Part shown: in pieces, positions 42,769-51,671 of the stretch
Numbering within the stretch: position 1 is the first letter of the stretch
How the letters are laid out: the number at the start of each line of letters is the position of its first letter
NCBI RefSeq assembly: GCF_000295935.2
Contig: NZ_ALWO02000052.1
Span: 372,001 to 436,000 of the forward strand
Direction of reading: 5' to 3'
DNA length: 64,000 nt
Source: Indibacter alkaliphilus LW1
Lineage (GTDB): Bacteria; Bacteroidota; Bacteroidia; Cytophagales; Cyclobacteriaceae
Position numbers and translations under genes: made by a program
Notes under the pieces: generated by a model
Told to the model about the DNA's origin: nothing
Database searches by the model: none
Seen by the model: the letters and a program-made list of their open reading frames with translations, nothing else

Positions 42769-45666
42769 TTAAGCCTCAACTTCCGCATCTGCATATTCCT
42801 CTACCGGAATACAGCTGCACATTAAGTTTCTATCTCCATAGGCAGAATCTACCCTTCTTACGGAAGGCCAGAATTTATTTCCTTTTACAAATGGTAAAGG
42901 ATAAACTGCTTTTTCTCTGCTGTAAGGGAAGTCCCAGTTGTCAGCAAGGGCAAGCTGCGCAGTGTGAGGTGCATTCTTCAACACATTATTTTCTTTATCT
43001 GCTTTTCCTTCATACACTTCTTGTATTTCTGCTCTTATCGCAATCATAGCATCACAGAATCTATCCAATTCAGCTTTGGTTTCAGATTCGGTTGGTTCTA
43101 CCATCAAGGTCCCTGCCACTGGGAAAGAGACTGTTGGAGCATGGAAACCATAATCCATCAAACGCTTGGCGATATCTTCTACCTCGATACCGATTTCTTT
43201 GAAAGCCCTGCAGTCCAAAATCATTTCATGTGCAGCTCTACCCTCTTTTCCTGTGTAGAGGATCGGATAGTGCGTTTCCAGTCTTGATTTGATGTAATTG
43301 GCATTCAAAATAGCGATTTTGGTTGCATTGGTCAGTCCATCTCCCCCCATCATGGCTATGTAAGCGTAAGAAATAGGTAAGATACTGGCACTACCATAAG
43401 GGGCAGCAGAAATTGAAGAAATGGCAGAGGTTCCACCAGTTTCGATTAAAGGGTTGCCAGGTAAAAACGGTACTAAATGTTCTGCAACACAAATTGGTCC
43501 CATGCCTGGACCTCCACCTCCGTGAGGGATACAGAATGTTTTGTGAAGGTTTAAGTGGCAAACATCAGCACCGATTCTTCCAGGGCTTGTCAAGCCTACC
43601 TGTGCATTCATGTTGGCTCCATCCATATATACTTGACCGCCATTGTCATGGATAATCTGGCAGATTTCCTGAATTGCCTCTTCGAATACACCGTGGGTTG
43701 ATGGATAAGTTACCATCAAAGATGCAAGATTTTCTTTATGAGATTCAGCTTTGGCTCTTAAATCTTCCACATCAATGTTCCCGCTTTCGTCACATTTGAC
43801 CAATACAACCTTCATACCTGCCATCACAGCGGAAGCAGGATTGGTCCCATGAGCTGAAGTTGGAATCAATGCGATATTTCTATGGTGATCTCCCCTGCTT
43901 TGGTGGTATGCACGAATGACCATTAATCCGGCATATTCTCCCTGAGCTCCGGAATTGGGCTGAAGAGAAGTGTCTGCAAAGCCGGTGATTTCACTCAGCC
44001 AATTTCTTAGATTTTGGAACAGTTCATAATATCCTGCAGCTTGGTCTTGTGGAGCAAAAGGGTGCAATTGACCGAATTCAGGCCAAGTTACAGGGATCAT
44101 TTCTGTAGTCGCATTCAACTTCATGGTGCAAGAACCCAGAGAGATCATGGAATGTACCAAAGAAAGGTCTTTGTTTTCCAATCGCTTGATGTATCTGAGC
44201 ATTTCATGCTCTGAATGAAATTGGTTGAACACCGGATGTGTCAGGTATTCAGAGGTTCTCATCAGGCCTTCAGGATATGAAAGCTCCAATTCGGATACCA
44301 TTTTTGCCCAATCAAATTCAACTCTATGGTTTACAGATTTGGAAAATACCTCAACTACCGCTTTTACATCGCTGATTGTTTTGGCCTGGTCAAAAGCCAA
44401 GACCACTGCGCCCTCCTCATACCTGAAGTTCATTTCAGCTGACAAAGCAAAGGCCTTGATTTTGGATTGCTGAACAGGGTCTGTTTTAATTTTAATGGTA
44501 TCAAAAAAGTTTTTGTTCAACTGCTCATATCCGATCATTTTCAAGGCTTTAGCGGTTAATTGAGCCAAGCCATGCGTTCTTGCTGCAATTTCTTTCAGGC
44601 TTTTTGGGCCGTGATATACAGCATACATTCCGGCCATCACCGCAAGCAAAACCTGGGCAGTACAGATGTTAGAAGTAGCCTTTTCTCTTTTGATATGTTG
44701 CTCGCGGGTTTGAAGAGCCATTCTATAGGCTCTATTTCCCTCTTTATCTACAGAAACTCCGATGATTCTTCCGGGGATTTGTCTTTTATAAGCTTCTTTT
44801 GTAGCAAAGAAAGCTGCATGTGGACCTCCATAACCCATTGGAACTCCGAATCTTTGACTGGTACCTACGACTACATCTGCTCCCATTTCACCTGGAGATG
44901 TCAGTAAGGTAAGGCTTAGTAAATCTGATGCGAAAGCGGTCAAGACATTATTTTCTTTTGCTGACGCCACCAATTGTTTATGGTCAATTACTTCTCCATC
45001 CAGGTTTGGATATTGAAGTAAAATGCCAAACAAATCTACATCGGTCAGGTCAAGCTCTGAAAGTGGTGCAATGACAAGCTCAATTCCAATTGGGGCCGCA
45101 CGCGTAATCAGTAGATCCTTGGTCTGTGGGAAGATTTTTTCATCCACAAAAAACTTGGAGGCATTTTTCTTATCTCTTGGCTTGGAAGCAAACAACATGG
45201 TCATGGCTTCAGCGGCAGCAGTGGCTTCATCCAGCAAAGAAGCATTTGCCATTTCCATGCCAGTGAGGTCCATGACCATGGTTTGGAAGTTAATCAAGGC
45301 CTCTAACCTACCCTGAGCAATCTCAGCCTGATACGGAGTATATGCTGTATACCATCCTGGGTTTTCAAGGATATTTCTCAGAATCACACCCGGAACTATG
45401 GTATCATAATACCCCAGTCCGATGAAAGATTTATAAATTTTATTTTTAGAGGCAAGTTTTTTAAACTCCTTTAGAAAGGAAGCTTCAGTCTTGGATTTTG
45501 GAAGATCCAAAGGTTTTTCAAGTTGAATCGCTTTTGGGATAGTTTGATCAATAAGCTCATCGATGGATGCTGCCTGAATCTGGTCCAGCATCTCAGTGAT
45601 TTCTTGCGGAGATGGGCCGTTGTGTCTTTGTTCAAACTTGGTGGAGGGGGTCAGATTAATCTTCAT
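42769..45666 (-). CDS. gcvP: Glycine dehydrogenase (decarboxylating), P-protein of glycine cleavage
   Basis: 965 residues, the full single-chain form. The first half has the GcvPA region ([37 protein letters not shown]); the second half has the PLP site [19 protein letters not shown] with the Schiff-base Lys. [20 protein letters not shown] precedes it. The enzyme decarboxylates glycine and passes the aminomethyl group to lipoyl GcvH. gcvT and gcvH are not adjacent. No glycine-riboswitch core is visible upstream. It ends at a strong terminator and starts opposite the M28 peptidase gene. Confidence 0.97.
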   Translation of the reverse strand: MKINLTPSTKFEQRHNGPSPQEITEMLDQIQAASIDELIDQTIPKAIQLEKPLDLPKSKTEASFLKEFKKLASKNKIYKSFIGLGYYDTIVPGVILRNILENPGWYTAYTPYQAEIAQGRLEALINFQTMVMDLTGMEMANASLLDEATAAAEAMTMLFASKPRDKKNASKFFVDEKIFPQTKDLLITRAAPIGIELVIAPLSELDLTDVDLFGILLQYPNLDGEVIDHKQLVASAKENNVLTAFASDLLSLTLLTSPGEMGADVVVGTSQRFGVPMGYGGPHAAFFATKEAYKRQIPGRIIGVSVDKEGNRAYRMALQTREQHIKREKATSNICTAQVLLAVMAGMYAVYHGPKSLKEIAARTHGLAQLTAKALKMIGYEQLNKNFFDTIKIKTDPVQQSKIKAFALSAEMNFRYEEGAVVLAFDQAKTISDVKAVVEVFSKSVNHRVEFDWAKMVSELELSYPEGLMRTSEYLTHPVFNQFHSEHEMLRYIKRLENKDLSLVHSMISLGSCTMKLNATTEMIPVTWPEFGQLHPFAPQDQAAGYYELFQNLRNWLSEITGFADTSLQPNSGAQGEYAGLMVIRAYHQSRGDHHRNIALIPTSAHGTNPASAVMAGMKVVLVKCDESGNIDVEDLRAKAESHKENLASLMVTYPSTHGVFEEAIQEICQIIHDNGGQVYMDGANMNAQVGLTSPGRIGADVCHLNLHKTFCIPHGGGGPGMGPICVAEHLVPFLPGNPLIETGGTSAISSISAAPYGSASILPISYAYIAMMGGDGLTNATKIAILNANYIKSRLETHYPILYTGKEGRAAHEMILDCRAFKEIGIEVEDIAKRLMDYGFHAPTVSFPVAGTLMVEPTESETKAELDRFCDAMIAIRAEIQEVYEGKADKENNVLKNAPHTAQLALADNWDFPYSREKAVYPLPFVKGNKFWPSVRRVDSAYGDRNLMCSCIPVEEYADAEVEA

Positions 45667-45725
45667 TTTTTGATGCGGTAAATGACTGATTTCGGGTTAT
45701 ATTCTCACCTTTTTGTAAGGTTGTG

Positions 45726-45733
45726 CAAATGTA
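45726..45733 (-). promoter_or_regulatory. Possible -7 element for gcvP
   Basis: On the minus strand TACATTTG matches TAnnTTTG exactly, 60 bases before the gcvP start. No TTTG lies at the ideal distance upstream, so the call rests on one element. Confidence 0.3.
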
Positions 45734-45830
45734 TAAATTATTGGATGATATCATTTTTTTTAACCCAAAGAAATATATCTGTGTAACATTCAAATTTATA
45801 AACGGTTCAATAGGATTTAGAATATTTTTA

Positions 45831-45838
45831 TAAGTTTG
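45831..45838 (+). promoter_or_regulatory. Possible -7 element for the M28 peptidase gene
   Basis: TAAGTTTG matches TAnnTTTG, 34 bases before the start codon, placing transcription start near 45845. The -33 element at the expected place is poor (CAAT). Confidence 0.35.
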
Positions 45839-45871
45839 AGGTCTGTATATATACAATCTAAAATATAATTT

Positions 45872-47368
45872 ATGAAAAAGAGATTTTGGATAGCCGGAGC
45901 GATAGGATTTGCAATGGCTTTTCAAGTTAGTGCTCAGGACGAAAAGGCTTTAAAATATGCATCTACCATAACTGCTGCAGACCTTGAAAAACATCTTACT
46001 TACCTTGCTTCAGATGAATTGGAAGGGAGAGATACCGGAGAGAAAGGTCAGAAATTGGCAGCCGAATACCTTGCTGAATTTTATGAGGGGCTTGGATTGA
46101 CAGGTCCTGTTGATGGGAGTTTCTTTCAGGAATTCAACCTATCGTCTGTTTCTTACCCTCAGGTAAACCTAGCAGTTGGCAAGCAGAAACTGGCGAATAA
46201 TGAAGATTTTATTTTTATTGGAGATGCTGATATGTCCAAGGCCGCAAAAACAGACTTGGTATTTTTAGGTTTGGCCAATGAGGAAAACCTCAGTAAGGTA
46301 GACATCAAAGGGAAGCTTGTTGGACTTTGGGCAATAGGAAGCAGAGCACAGACTGTCGTGCCGGAGGTGATGGAAGCAGGAGCTGCTGGAATCATCATAG
46401 TGACTATGGAAGGTCAGGCTAATTTTGACAGAATGGCTAATTGGTATAAGTCGCTAAGCGGCAGGGGAAGATTAGGCTTTGAGCAGGCTACCAAGCAGGA
46501 GCCGATCTTTTTGGTGAGCTCTGATATGATGTCAAAACTGTTTGACACTCCGGTAGAAATTCTGAAAGAAGCTGCCAAAAATAATCCTGAATCAATAAAG
46601 TCTCAAAAAGTAAATTATCAGGTAAAGAAAAATACCAAACTTGTACCTACAGAAAACGTTTTGGCTTTCCTTGAAGGAACTGACAAAAAAGAGGAGGTTT
46701 TGGTGATTTCCTCACATTATGACCATACCGGTATTGATAGCCAGGGGAGAGTCAATAACGGAGCAGATGACGATGGATCTGGAACTGTGGCTGTAATGGA
46801 AATTGCAGAAGCTTTTGCCCTAGCTGCCAAGGATGGGCATAAGCCGAGAAGAAGTGTTCTCTTTTTAAATGTAACAGGAGAGGAGAAAGGGCTTTTGGGC
46901 TCTGAATACTATTCTGATAACCCAATCTTTCCTTTGGAAAATACAGTCAATAACTTGAATATTGACATGGTCGGCAGGATAGATTATGAGTATCAGGATG
47001 CCGAAGACCAAGAATATATTTATGTGATAGGGTCTGAAATGCTTTCTTCCCACCTAAAAATAATCAATGAATATAATAATATAACTTATACGAATTTGAA
47101 GCTTGATTACAGGTATGATGCGGAAGATGATCCAAATAGATTTTATTACAGATCAGATCATTATAATTTCGCAAAACACAATATCCCTGTGATATTCTTT
47201 TTTAATGGAGTTCATGATGATTACCATCAGCATACTGATACCGTGGACAAGATTGAGTTCCCTCTGATGACCAAACGAACCAAGTTGATTTTCCATACAG
47301 CTTGGGATTTGGCTAATAGAGAAGAGAGAACTCCTGTGGATGGTTCGAATACTAGGGGAGAGAGATAA
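45872..47368 (+). CDS. M28-family metallopeptidase, secreted
   Basis: 498 residues. The signal peptide ends near FQVSAQ. A PA-domain insert occupies about residues 125-215 (GLWAIGSRAQTVVPEVMEAG). The di-zinc aminopeptidase domain has ISSHYDHTG (first His), NNGADDDGSGTVAVME (bridging Asp), NVTGEEKGLLGS (catalytic Glu-Glu), NIDMVGRID (Asp) and HQHTDTVDKIEF (last His). The order is the standard M28 ligand set. It should release N-terminal amino acids from peptides outside the cytoplasm. It is monocistronic, followed by a terminator. Confidence 0.94.
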   Translation: MKKRFWIAGAIGFAMAFQVSAQDEKALKYASTITAADLEKHLTYLASDELEGRDTGEKGQKLAAEYLAEFYEGLGLTGPVDGSFFQEFNLSSVSYPQVNLAVGKQKLANNEDFIFIGDADMSKAAKTDLVFLGLANEENLSKVDIKGKLVGLWAIGSRAQTVVPEVMEAGAAGIIIVTMEGQANFDRMANWYKSLSGRGRLGFEQATKQEPIFLVSSDMMSKLFDTPVEILKEAAKNNPESIKSQKVNYQVKKNTKLVPTENVLAFLEGTDKKEEVLVISSHYDHTGIDSQGRVNNGADDDGSGTVAVMEIAEAFALAAKDGHKPRRSVLFLNVTGEEKGLLGSEYYSDNPIFPLENTVNNLNIDMVGRIDYEYQDAEDQEYIYVIGSEMLSSHLKIINEYNNITYTNLKLDYRYDAEDDPNRFYYRSDHYNFAKHNIPVIFFFNGVHDDYHQHTDTVDKIEFPLMTKRTKLIFHTAWDLANREERTPVDGSNTRGER

Positions 47369-47392
47369 TAAAAAATACGTTTTTAGAAAAAT

Positions 47393-47428
47393 AGACCTGT
47401 TGGGAAATTTGCCTGGCAGGTCTTTTTT
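47393..47428 (+). terminator. Intrinsic terminator of the M28 peptidase gene
   Basis: AGACCTG (47393-47399) pairs with CAGGTCT (47417-47423) around a 17-base loop and ends in a T-run. It separates the peptidase from the next gene. Confidence 0.8.
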
Positions 47429-47476
47429 GCTTTGGGATAAAAATGTTAAATTCAACACGACCCAAATCAAGCAATT

Positions 47477-48061
47477 ATGAAACTTCAAATTTCCTTGTTC
47501 TTTTTCATGCTATTGTGCAGCCAAGTACTTGCACAGCATATTCCTTCTAAAGACATTCAAATCAAAACGGCACTCCTTGCAGCACCTGAAGAACTGAAGG
47601 AAGGCGCTATGGTGTACGGCTACAATGAAAAAGGCGAATTTGTGGTCTTACGCAAAGGAAGTAACGATCTGATTTGCTTGGCCGATGACCCCCATAATTC
47701 CGGCTTCAATGCTTCCTGCTACCACAAGGAATTGGATGAGTTTATGGAAAGGGGTAGGCAGCTCAGGAAGGAAGGGAAAAATGCTAAGGAGATTTTTGAT
47801 ATCAGAGAGGAAGAAGTCAAAAGTGGTAAACTCAAAATCAAGGATGGGGCCACACTTTTTGTGCTTACTGCTGAAGAGGAAGATTACAACAAAGAAATCG
47901 GGGAAGTTCAGAATTCATATCTAAGGTATGTAGTCTATATCCCTTGGGCTACTTCCGAAAGTACTGGCTTGCCTTTGAGGCCATCCGGACCGGCTATGCC
48001 TTGGATCATGGACCCTGGAACCCATAGGGCTCATATAATGATCAATCCACCGAGAGATTAA
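47477..48061 (+). CDS. Secreted hypothetical protein
   Basis: 194 residues with a signal peptide (MKLQISLFFFMLLCSQVLAQ). The mature protein has EELKEGAMVYGYNEKGEFVV, a charged helical middle (ELDEFMERGRQLRKEGKNAK) and an aromatic C-terminus rich in Pro (YIPWATSESTGLPLRPSGP) ending with PGTHRAHIMI. Two cysteines occur in the mature part. I do not recognise the family. The neighbours are unrelated and transcription is probably independent, since a terminator precedes it. Confidence 0.78.
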   Translation: MKLQISLFFFMLLCSQVLAQHIPSKDIQIKTALLAAPEELKEGAMVYGYNEKGEFVVLRKGSNDLICLADDPHNSGFNASCYHKELDEFMERGRQLRKEGKNAKEIFDIREEEVKSGKLKIKDGATLFVLTAEEEDYNKEIGEVQNSYLRYVVYIPWATSESTGLPLRPSGPAMPWIMDPGTHRAHIMINPPRD

Positions 48062-48113
48062 ATATTAGAAATGAGACATGAGATGTGAGAAAAAAAGAAA
48101 CAAGAGAGGGGGT

Positions 48114-48132
48114 GACCTTTGAGGTCTTTTTT
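48114..48132 (+). terminator. Weak intrinsic terminator
   Basis: GACCT (48114-48118) pairs with AGGTC (48122-48126) around three bases and is followed by six T. AGGTC can also pair with GACCT at 48133-48137. Short stem, so low confidence. Confidence 0.45.
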
Positions 48133-48325
48133 GACCTCGAATTTATTAAAGAAGAGAGATTGGAGACGTGAAGCGAGCAACAAAGAGTATAGCTTGAAGT
48201 TCAATGGCTAAGTGGAGGGATACACTTTTTGTTTCCTTTTGGAAATTTCCTGATTAAGTGACAAGTTTTGGTACAATAATATCCCTCTGGGAGACTCTAA
48301 TACAAACCTTGCAACCTAAAAGTCA

Positions 48326-49684
48326 TTACTTATTCTTCCACTTCCCTTTGGTCTTCATCTGATTTCTATTTTTTTTAGCCTTGGAATTCTTGTTGCCTCT
48401 TTTCTTTTCTTTTTGAAAAGGATTGGGTTTGGGTCTTGCCTTTTTCTCATGGAAGCCACCTTTAAAATCAGGGTTTTCCTTTTTCTTTTGGTTGTCAAGC
48501 TCTCTTTCATAAGCTTGCTTTTCTTCAAAAGGTGTGTCAGGAACGCTGACCTCAGAAGGGATCTGTACCACTGGTACCTGCATTCGGATGATTTCTTCAA
48601 TTTTTCCGAAATGGTAAATTTCAGCAGGGTTGACAAAAGTAATGGCAATTCCATCATTTTCGGCTCTGCCTGTCCGTCCAATCCTGTGGACATAGTCCTC
48701 ATAAATCAGAGGTACGTCGAAATTGATCACATGGCTGACCATACTGATATCCAGCCCCCTTGCTGCCACATCTGTAGCTACAAGGATCCTGACAGTACCG
48801 GCTTTGAAATCCTCCATGGAATTGATTCGTGTGTTTTGTCCCTTATTGGCATGGATTACACGGATTTCACCTAATTTTTTTCTTTCCAGATAACTGTAAA
48901 CAGATTCTGCATTTTTTCGGGACTTGGTAAATACAATAATCCTGTTCAGGGTTTCATCGATCAGGAGGTGTTCCAAGAGATTGATCTTGGTTTTGATATT
49001 AGGTACCTCATACTTGACCTGATGGATGGTTTCAGCAGTGGTAGCCTGGGGTGCTACTTCGACCCTCTCGGGGAATTCCAAAAACTCTTGGGAAAACTTG
49101 TCTACTTTTGGGCCAAAAGTTGCGGAAAAGAGCAGGTTTTGTCGCTTAGTGGGGATGATCTCCAAGATTGATCTGATCTGGGGCATAAAACCCATATCCA
49201 GCATTTTATCAGCCTCATCCAAAACCATGGTTTTGATTTCCTTGGTAAATAATTCACCCTTTTTGTAAAGGTCCAAAAATCTACCGGGCGTGGAAATTAT
49301 GATATCAACACCTGCTTGGATGTTTTCGATCTGGGTTTTTGGGCCTAAGCCACCATAAAGGCTGACGAATCTAAGGTCAGTGTACTTCCCAAAAGTGATC
49401 ACAGCTTCTTCAATCTGCATCACAAGTTCACGTGTCGGTGCTAAAATCAGAACTCTTGGATGACTGCCTTGAGCATACTTGATTTTCATCAGAATGGGAA
49501 GTACATAAGCTGCTGTTTTCCCTGTTCCAGTCTGAGCAATGCCCAAAACATCATGTCCAGCTAGTGTCAATGGGATTGCTTTTTCCTGAATGGGAGTGGG
49601 TTTGGTGTACCCCGAATCTTCCACAGCATTTAAAAGTTGCTTATTTAGTTTAAAATTTTCAAAAGATTGAATTGCTTCAGGCAT
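48326..49684 (-). CDS. DEAD-box ATP-dependent RNA helicase (RhlE-like)
   Basis: 452 residues. Motifs in order: FENFKLNKQLLNAV and PTPIQEKAIP (Q motif), AQTGTGKT (I), PTRELVMQ (Ia), TPGR (Ib), DEAD in MVLDEADKM (II), SATF (III), IVFTKSRKNAE (IV), ATDVAARGLD (V) and HRIGRTGR (VI). The last 75 residues are a very basic Lys/Arg/Asn tail, as in RhlE proteins that unwind structured RNA in ribosome assembly or cold adaptation. It is divergent from the dihydroorotase gene. Confidence 0.95.
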   Translation of the reverse strand: MPEAIQSFENFKLNKQLLNAVEDSGYTKPTPIQEKAIPLTLAGHDVLGIAQTGTGKTAAYVLPILMKIKYAQGSHPRVLILAPTRELVMQIEEAVITFGKYTDLRFVSLYGGLGPKTQIENIQAGVDIIISTPGRFLDLYKKGELFTKEIKTMVLDEADKMLDMGFMPQIRSILEIIPTKRQNLLFSATFGPKVDKFSQEFLEFPERVEVAPQATTAETIHQVKYEVPNIKTKINLLEHLLIDETLNRIIVFTKSRKNAESVYSYLERKKLGEIRVIHANKGQNTRINSMEDFKAGTVRILVATDVAARGLDISMVSHVINFDVPLIYEDYVHRIGRTGRAENDGIAITFVNPAEIYHFGKIEEIIRMQVPVVQIPSEVSVPDTPFEEKQAYERELDNQKKKENPDFKGGFHEKKARPKPNPFQKEKKRGNKNSKAKKNRNQMKTKGKWKNK

Positions 49685-49821
49685 GATTTGTTATTTTTGA
49701 GAAAACCCGGATGAGGAATAAATGAAACCGGAAGGAGTATAAATGGGTTCATTTAGATGACAGCCTTGTCTGTATTAAGTTTTTATCAATAAATATACAC
49801 ACATCAAAAAACTGAGTTTTT

Positions 49822-51168
49822 ATGAAAAGCATACTTATCACTGGTGCAAATATAGTAAATGAGGGTAAGATTACACCTTCGGATATTTTGATTAAGGATG
49901 GGATTATTTTCAATGTTGGAAAAGATCTTTCAGAATTTGAGGCTGATATGACTATAGATGCTTCCGGAAAGCATGTTTTTCCTGGTGTGATTGATGATCA
50001 GGTCCATTTCAGAGAGCCGGGGTTGACCCACAAAGCAGATATCTACACTGAAAGCAAAGCAGCAGTAGCCGGTGGGGTCACTTCCTACATGGAGATGCCC
50101 AATACAGTTCCACAGTCAGTTACAATTGAGCTATTGGAAGAAAAATATAGCCTGGCCGCAGAAAAGTCACTTGCCAACTACTCTTTTTTCTTTGGAGCTA
50201 CCAACGACAATATAGAAGAGATTCTCAAAGTAGATCCGGAAAATGTCTGTGGGATCAAGGTCTTTCAGGGGTCTTCGACAGGGAATATGCTTGTAGATAA
50301 TCAGGAAAGTCTGGAAAGAATTTTTAGAGAGTGTAAACTATTGATAGCAACCCACAGTGAAAATGATGATATCATCAAAGAAAATTTGGAGAAGTACAAA
50401 AAAGAGTATGGCGATGACATACCCATGAAGTACCACCCAAAAATCAGGTCTGAGGAAGCTTGTTATGATGCCTCCAAAAAAGTTGTGGATATGGCAAGAA
50501 AATACGGGACCAAACTCCACGTCCTTCATATCAGTACCGGCAAGGAAGTAATGCTTTTTGATGATAGAATTCCTTTGGAAGAAAAAAGAATTACAGCCGA
50601 AGCATGTGTTCATCACCTTTGGTTTTCAGAAGAGGATTATGAAGAAAAAGGTACTTTGATCAAATGGAACCCAGCGGTGAAAACTTCCGGTGACAGAGAT
50701 GCTATTCTTAAAGGGGTAATTGATGGAAGGATTGATGTCATAGCCACAGACCATGCTCCGCATACTTTGGAAGAAAAGGACAATCCATATACTTCAGCGC
50801 CGTCAGGAGGGCCATTGATCCAACATAGCCTGGTAGCTGTACTTGATCTGTATCATCAGGGTAAAATCAGGCTTGAACAAATAGCTGAGAAGATGTGTCA
50901 TAACCCAGCTATTTTATTTGAAATAGAAAAAAGAGGTTACATCAGACCGGGGTACCATGCAGATTTAGCCATAGTGGATCTCAATTTGCCATGGAAGGTA
51001 GAGAAGGAAAATATATTGGCAAAATGTGGCTGGTCACCATTTGAAGGGCATGAGTTTAAAAGCCAAGTCACCCACACTATAGTTTCCGGACATTTGGTGT
51101 ACGAAAACGGGGTATTCAATGAAGAAAAGAAAGGGAAGCGTTTAAAATTTTCCAGAAAAATACAGTAG
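49822..51168 (+). CDS. pyrC: Dihydroorotase
   Basis: Class I-like dihydroorotase, 448 residues. DDQVHFREPGLTHKADI holds the metal His pair and substrate Arg, MEMPNTVPQS is typical, GIKVFQGSSTGNML carries the position equivalent to the carboxylated Lys, then LHVLHISTGKE and ATDHAPHTLEEK (metal Asp). It interconverts carbamoyl aspartate and dihydroorotate, third step of pyrimidine synthesis. Allantoinase and hydantoinase are related, but the HFREPG and NTVPQ patterns favour dihydroorotase. It is 76 bases upstream of tRNA-His. Confidence 0.92.
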   Translation: MKSILITGANIVNEGKITPSDILIKDGIIFNVGKDLSEFEADMTIDASGKHVFPGVIDDQVHFREPGLTHKADIYTESKAAVAGGVTSYMEMPNTVPQSVTIELLEEKYSLAAEKSLANYSFFFGATNDNIEEILKVDPENVCGIKVFQGSSTGNMLVDNQESLERIFRECKLLIATHSENDDIIKENLEKYKKEYGDDIPMKYHPKIRSEEACYDASKKVVDMARKYGTKLHVLHISTGKEVMLFDDRIPLEEKRITAEACVHHLWFSEEDYEEKGTLIKWNPAVKTSGDRDAILKGVIDGRIDVIATDHAPHTLEEKDNPYTSAPSGGPLIQHSLVAVLDLYHQGKIRLEQIAEKMCHNPAILFEIEKRGYIRPGYHADLAIVDLNLPWKVEKENILAKCGWSPFEGHEFKSQVTHTIVSGHLVYENGVFNEEKKGKRLKFSRKIQ

Positions 51169-51244
51169 GTATATTTGTGTAGTAAAAAGTGGAATATTAC
51201 ATTTGCACTCCATTCAGACAAAGTTCTGAATAAAGATCAAAAAT

Positions 51245-51319
51245 GGTGATTGTAGCTCAGCTGGTTAGAGCGCTGGTTTGTGGCACCAGAGGTCGCCGGT
51301 TCGAACCCGGTCTTTCACC
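51245..51319 (+). tRNA. tRNA-His (GTG)
   Basis: Cloverleaf: G-1 at 51245, acceptor from 51246, T8-A9, D-stem GCTC/GAGC, anticodon stem CTGGT/ACCAG with loop TTGTGGC (anticodon GTG at 51280-51282), T-stem GCCGG/CCGGT with TTCGAAC loop, C73 at 51319. G-1 and C73 are the histidyl identity elements. No CCA is encoded. The acceptor strands GTGATTG and CTTTCAC leave two adjacent T-T mismatches at positions 5-68 and 6-67. A terminator follows. Confidence 0.95.
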
Positions 51320-51325
51320 CATAAG

Positions 51326-51348
51326 CCCCTCTCTTTGAGAGGGGTTTT
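51326..51348 (+). terminator. Intrinsic terminator after tRNA-His
   Basis: CCCCTCTC (51326-51333), three T, GAGAGGGG (51337-51344), then TTTT. Perfect 8-bp stem; ends the tRNA transcript and any read-through from pyrC. Confidence 0.9.
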
Positions 51349-51368
51349 ATTATTTCAGATTCTTTGCA

Positions 51369-51566
51369 ATGAACCCAAATGGCATAAAATTTGTCAATTG
51401 TTTAAAAAAATCCAGAGGTATGTTCACATTATATAAACCTTCACCGAGGTTTCCTCAAATCAAAAGAATAGATATCAGGACCGTTCAACTATACCTCAGT
51501 AAGTTTGAGGAGTCAATCCGGAATTTTGAGGAAATACAGAAAGAAAGAATTACTTCCCGTTCTTGA
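51369..51566 (+). CDS. Possible small protein downstream of tRNA-His
   Basis: 65 codons from ATG to TGA. The product is basic with an amphipathic helix near the end (TVQLYLSKFEESIRNFEEI). No signal peptide, no family recognised, no resemblance to integrases despite the tRNA neighbour. It sits right after a strong terminator and no promoter is evident. It may be a chance open frame. Confidence 0.3.
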   Translation: MNPNGIKFVNCLKKSRGMFTLYKPSPRFPQIKRIDIRTVQLYLSKFEESIRNFEEIQKERITSRS

Positions 51567-51598
51567 GGAAATCAAAAGGTTATAGAAATATAACCTTT

Positions 51599-51606
51599 AT
51601 TTTTGT
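51599..51606 (+). promoter_or_regulatory. Possible -7 element for the alpha-glucan operon
   Basis: TATTTTTG matches TAnnTTTG, 66 bases before the debranching-enzyme start. No TTTG at the proper upstream distance, so weak support. Confidence 0.3.
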
Positions 51607-51671
51607 CCTATATTATTTTTCTTTCAGGCTCAAAAGGGTATTTTTATGCAAATCTAAATAACTTTTAACCT

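Noticed and set aside
45667-45871. Glycine riboswitch upstream of gcvP
   Set aside because: The region is AT-rich and lacks the conserved GG-rich aptamer cores and the paired glycine-binding domains.
51245-51671. tRNA-His as an integration site for a mobile element
   Set aside because: No integrase, no direct repeat of the tRNA 3' end downstream, and the next genes are ordinary alpha-glucan enzymes.
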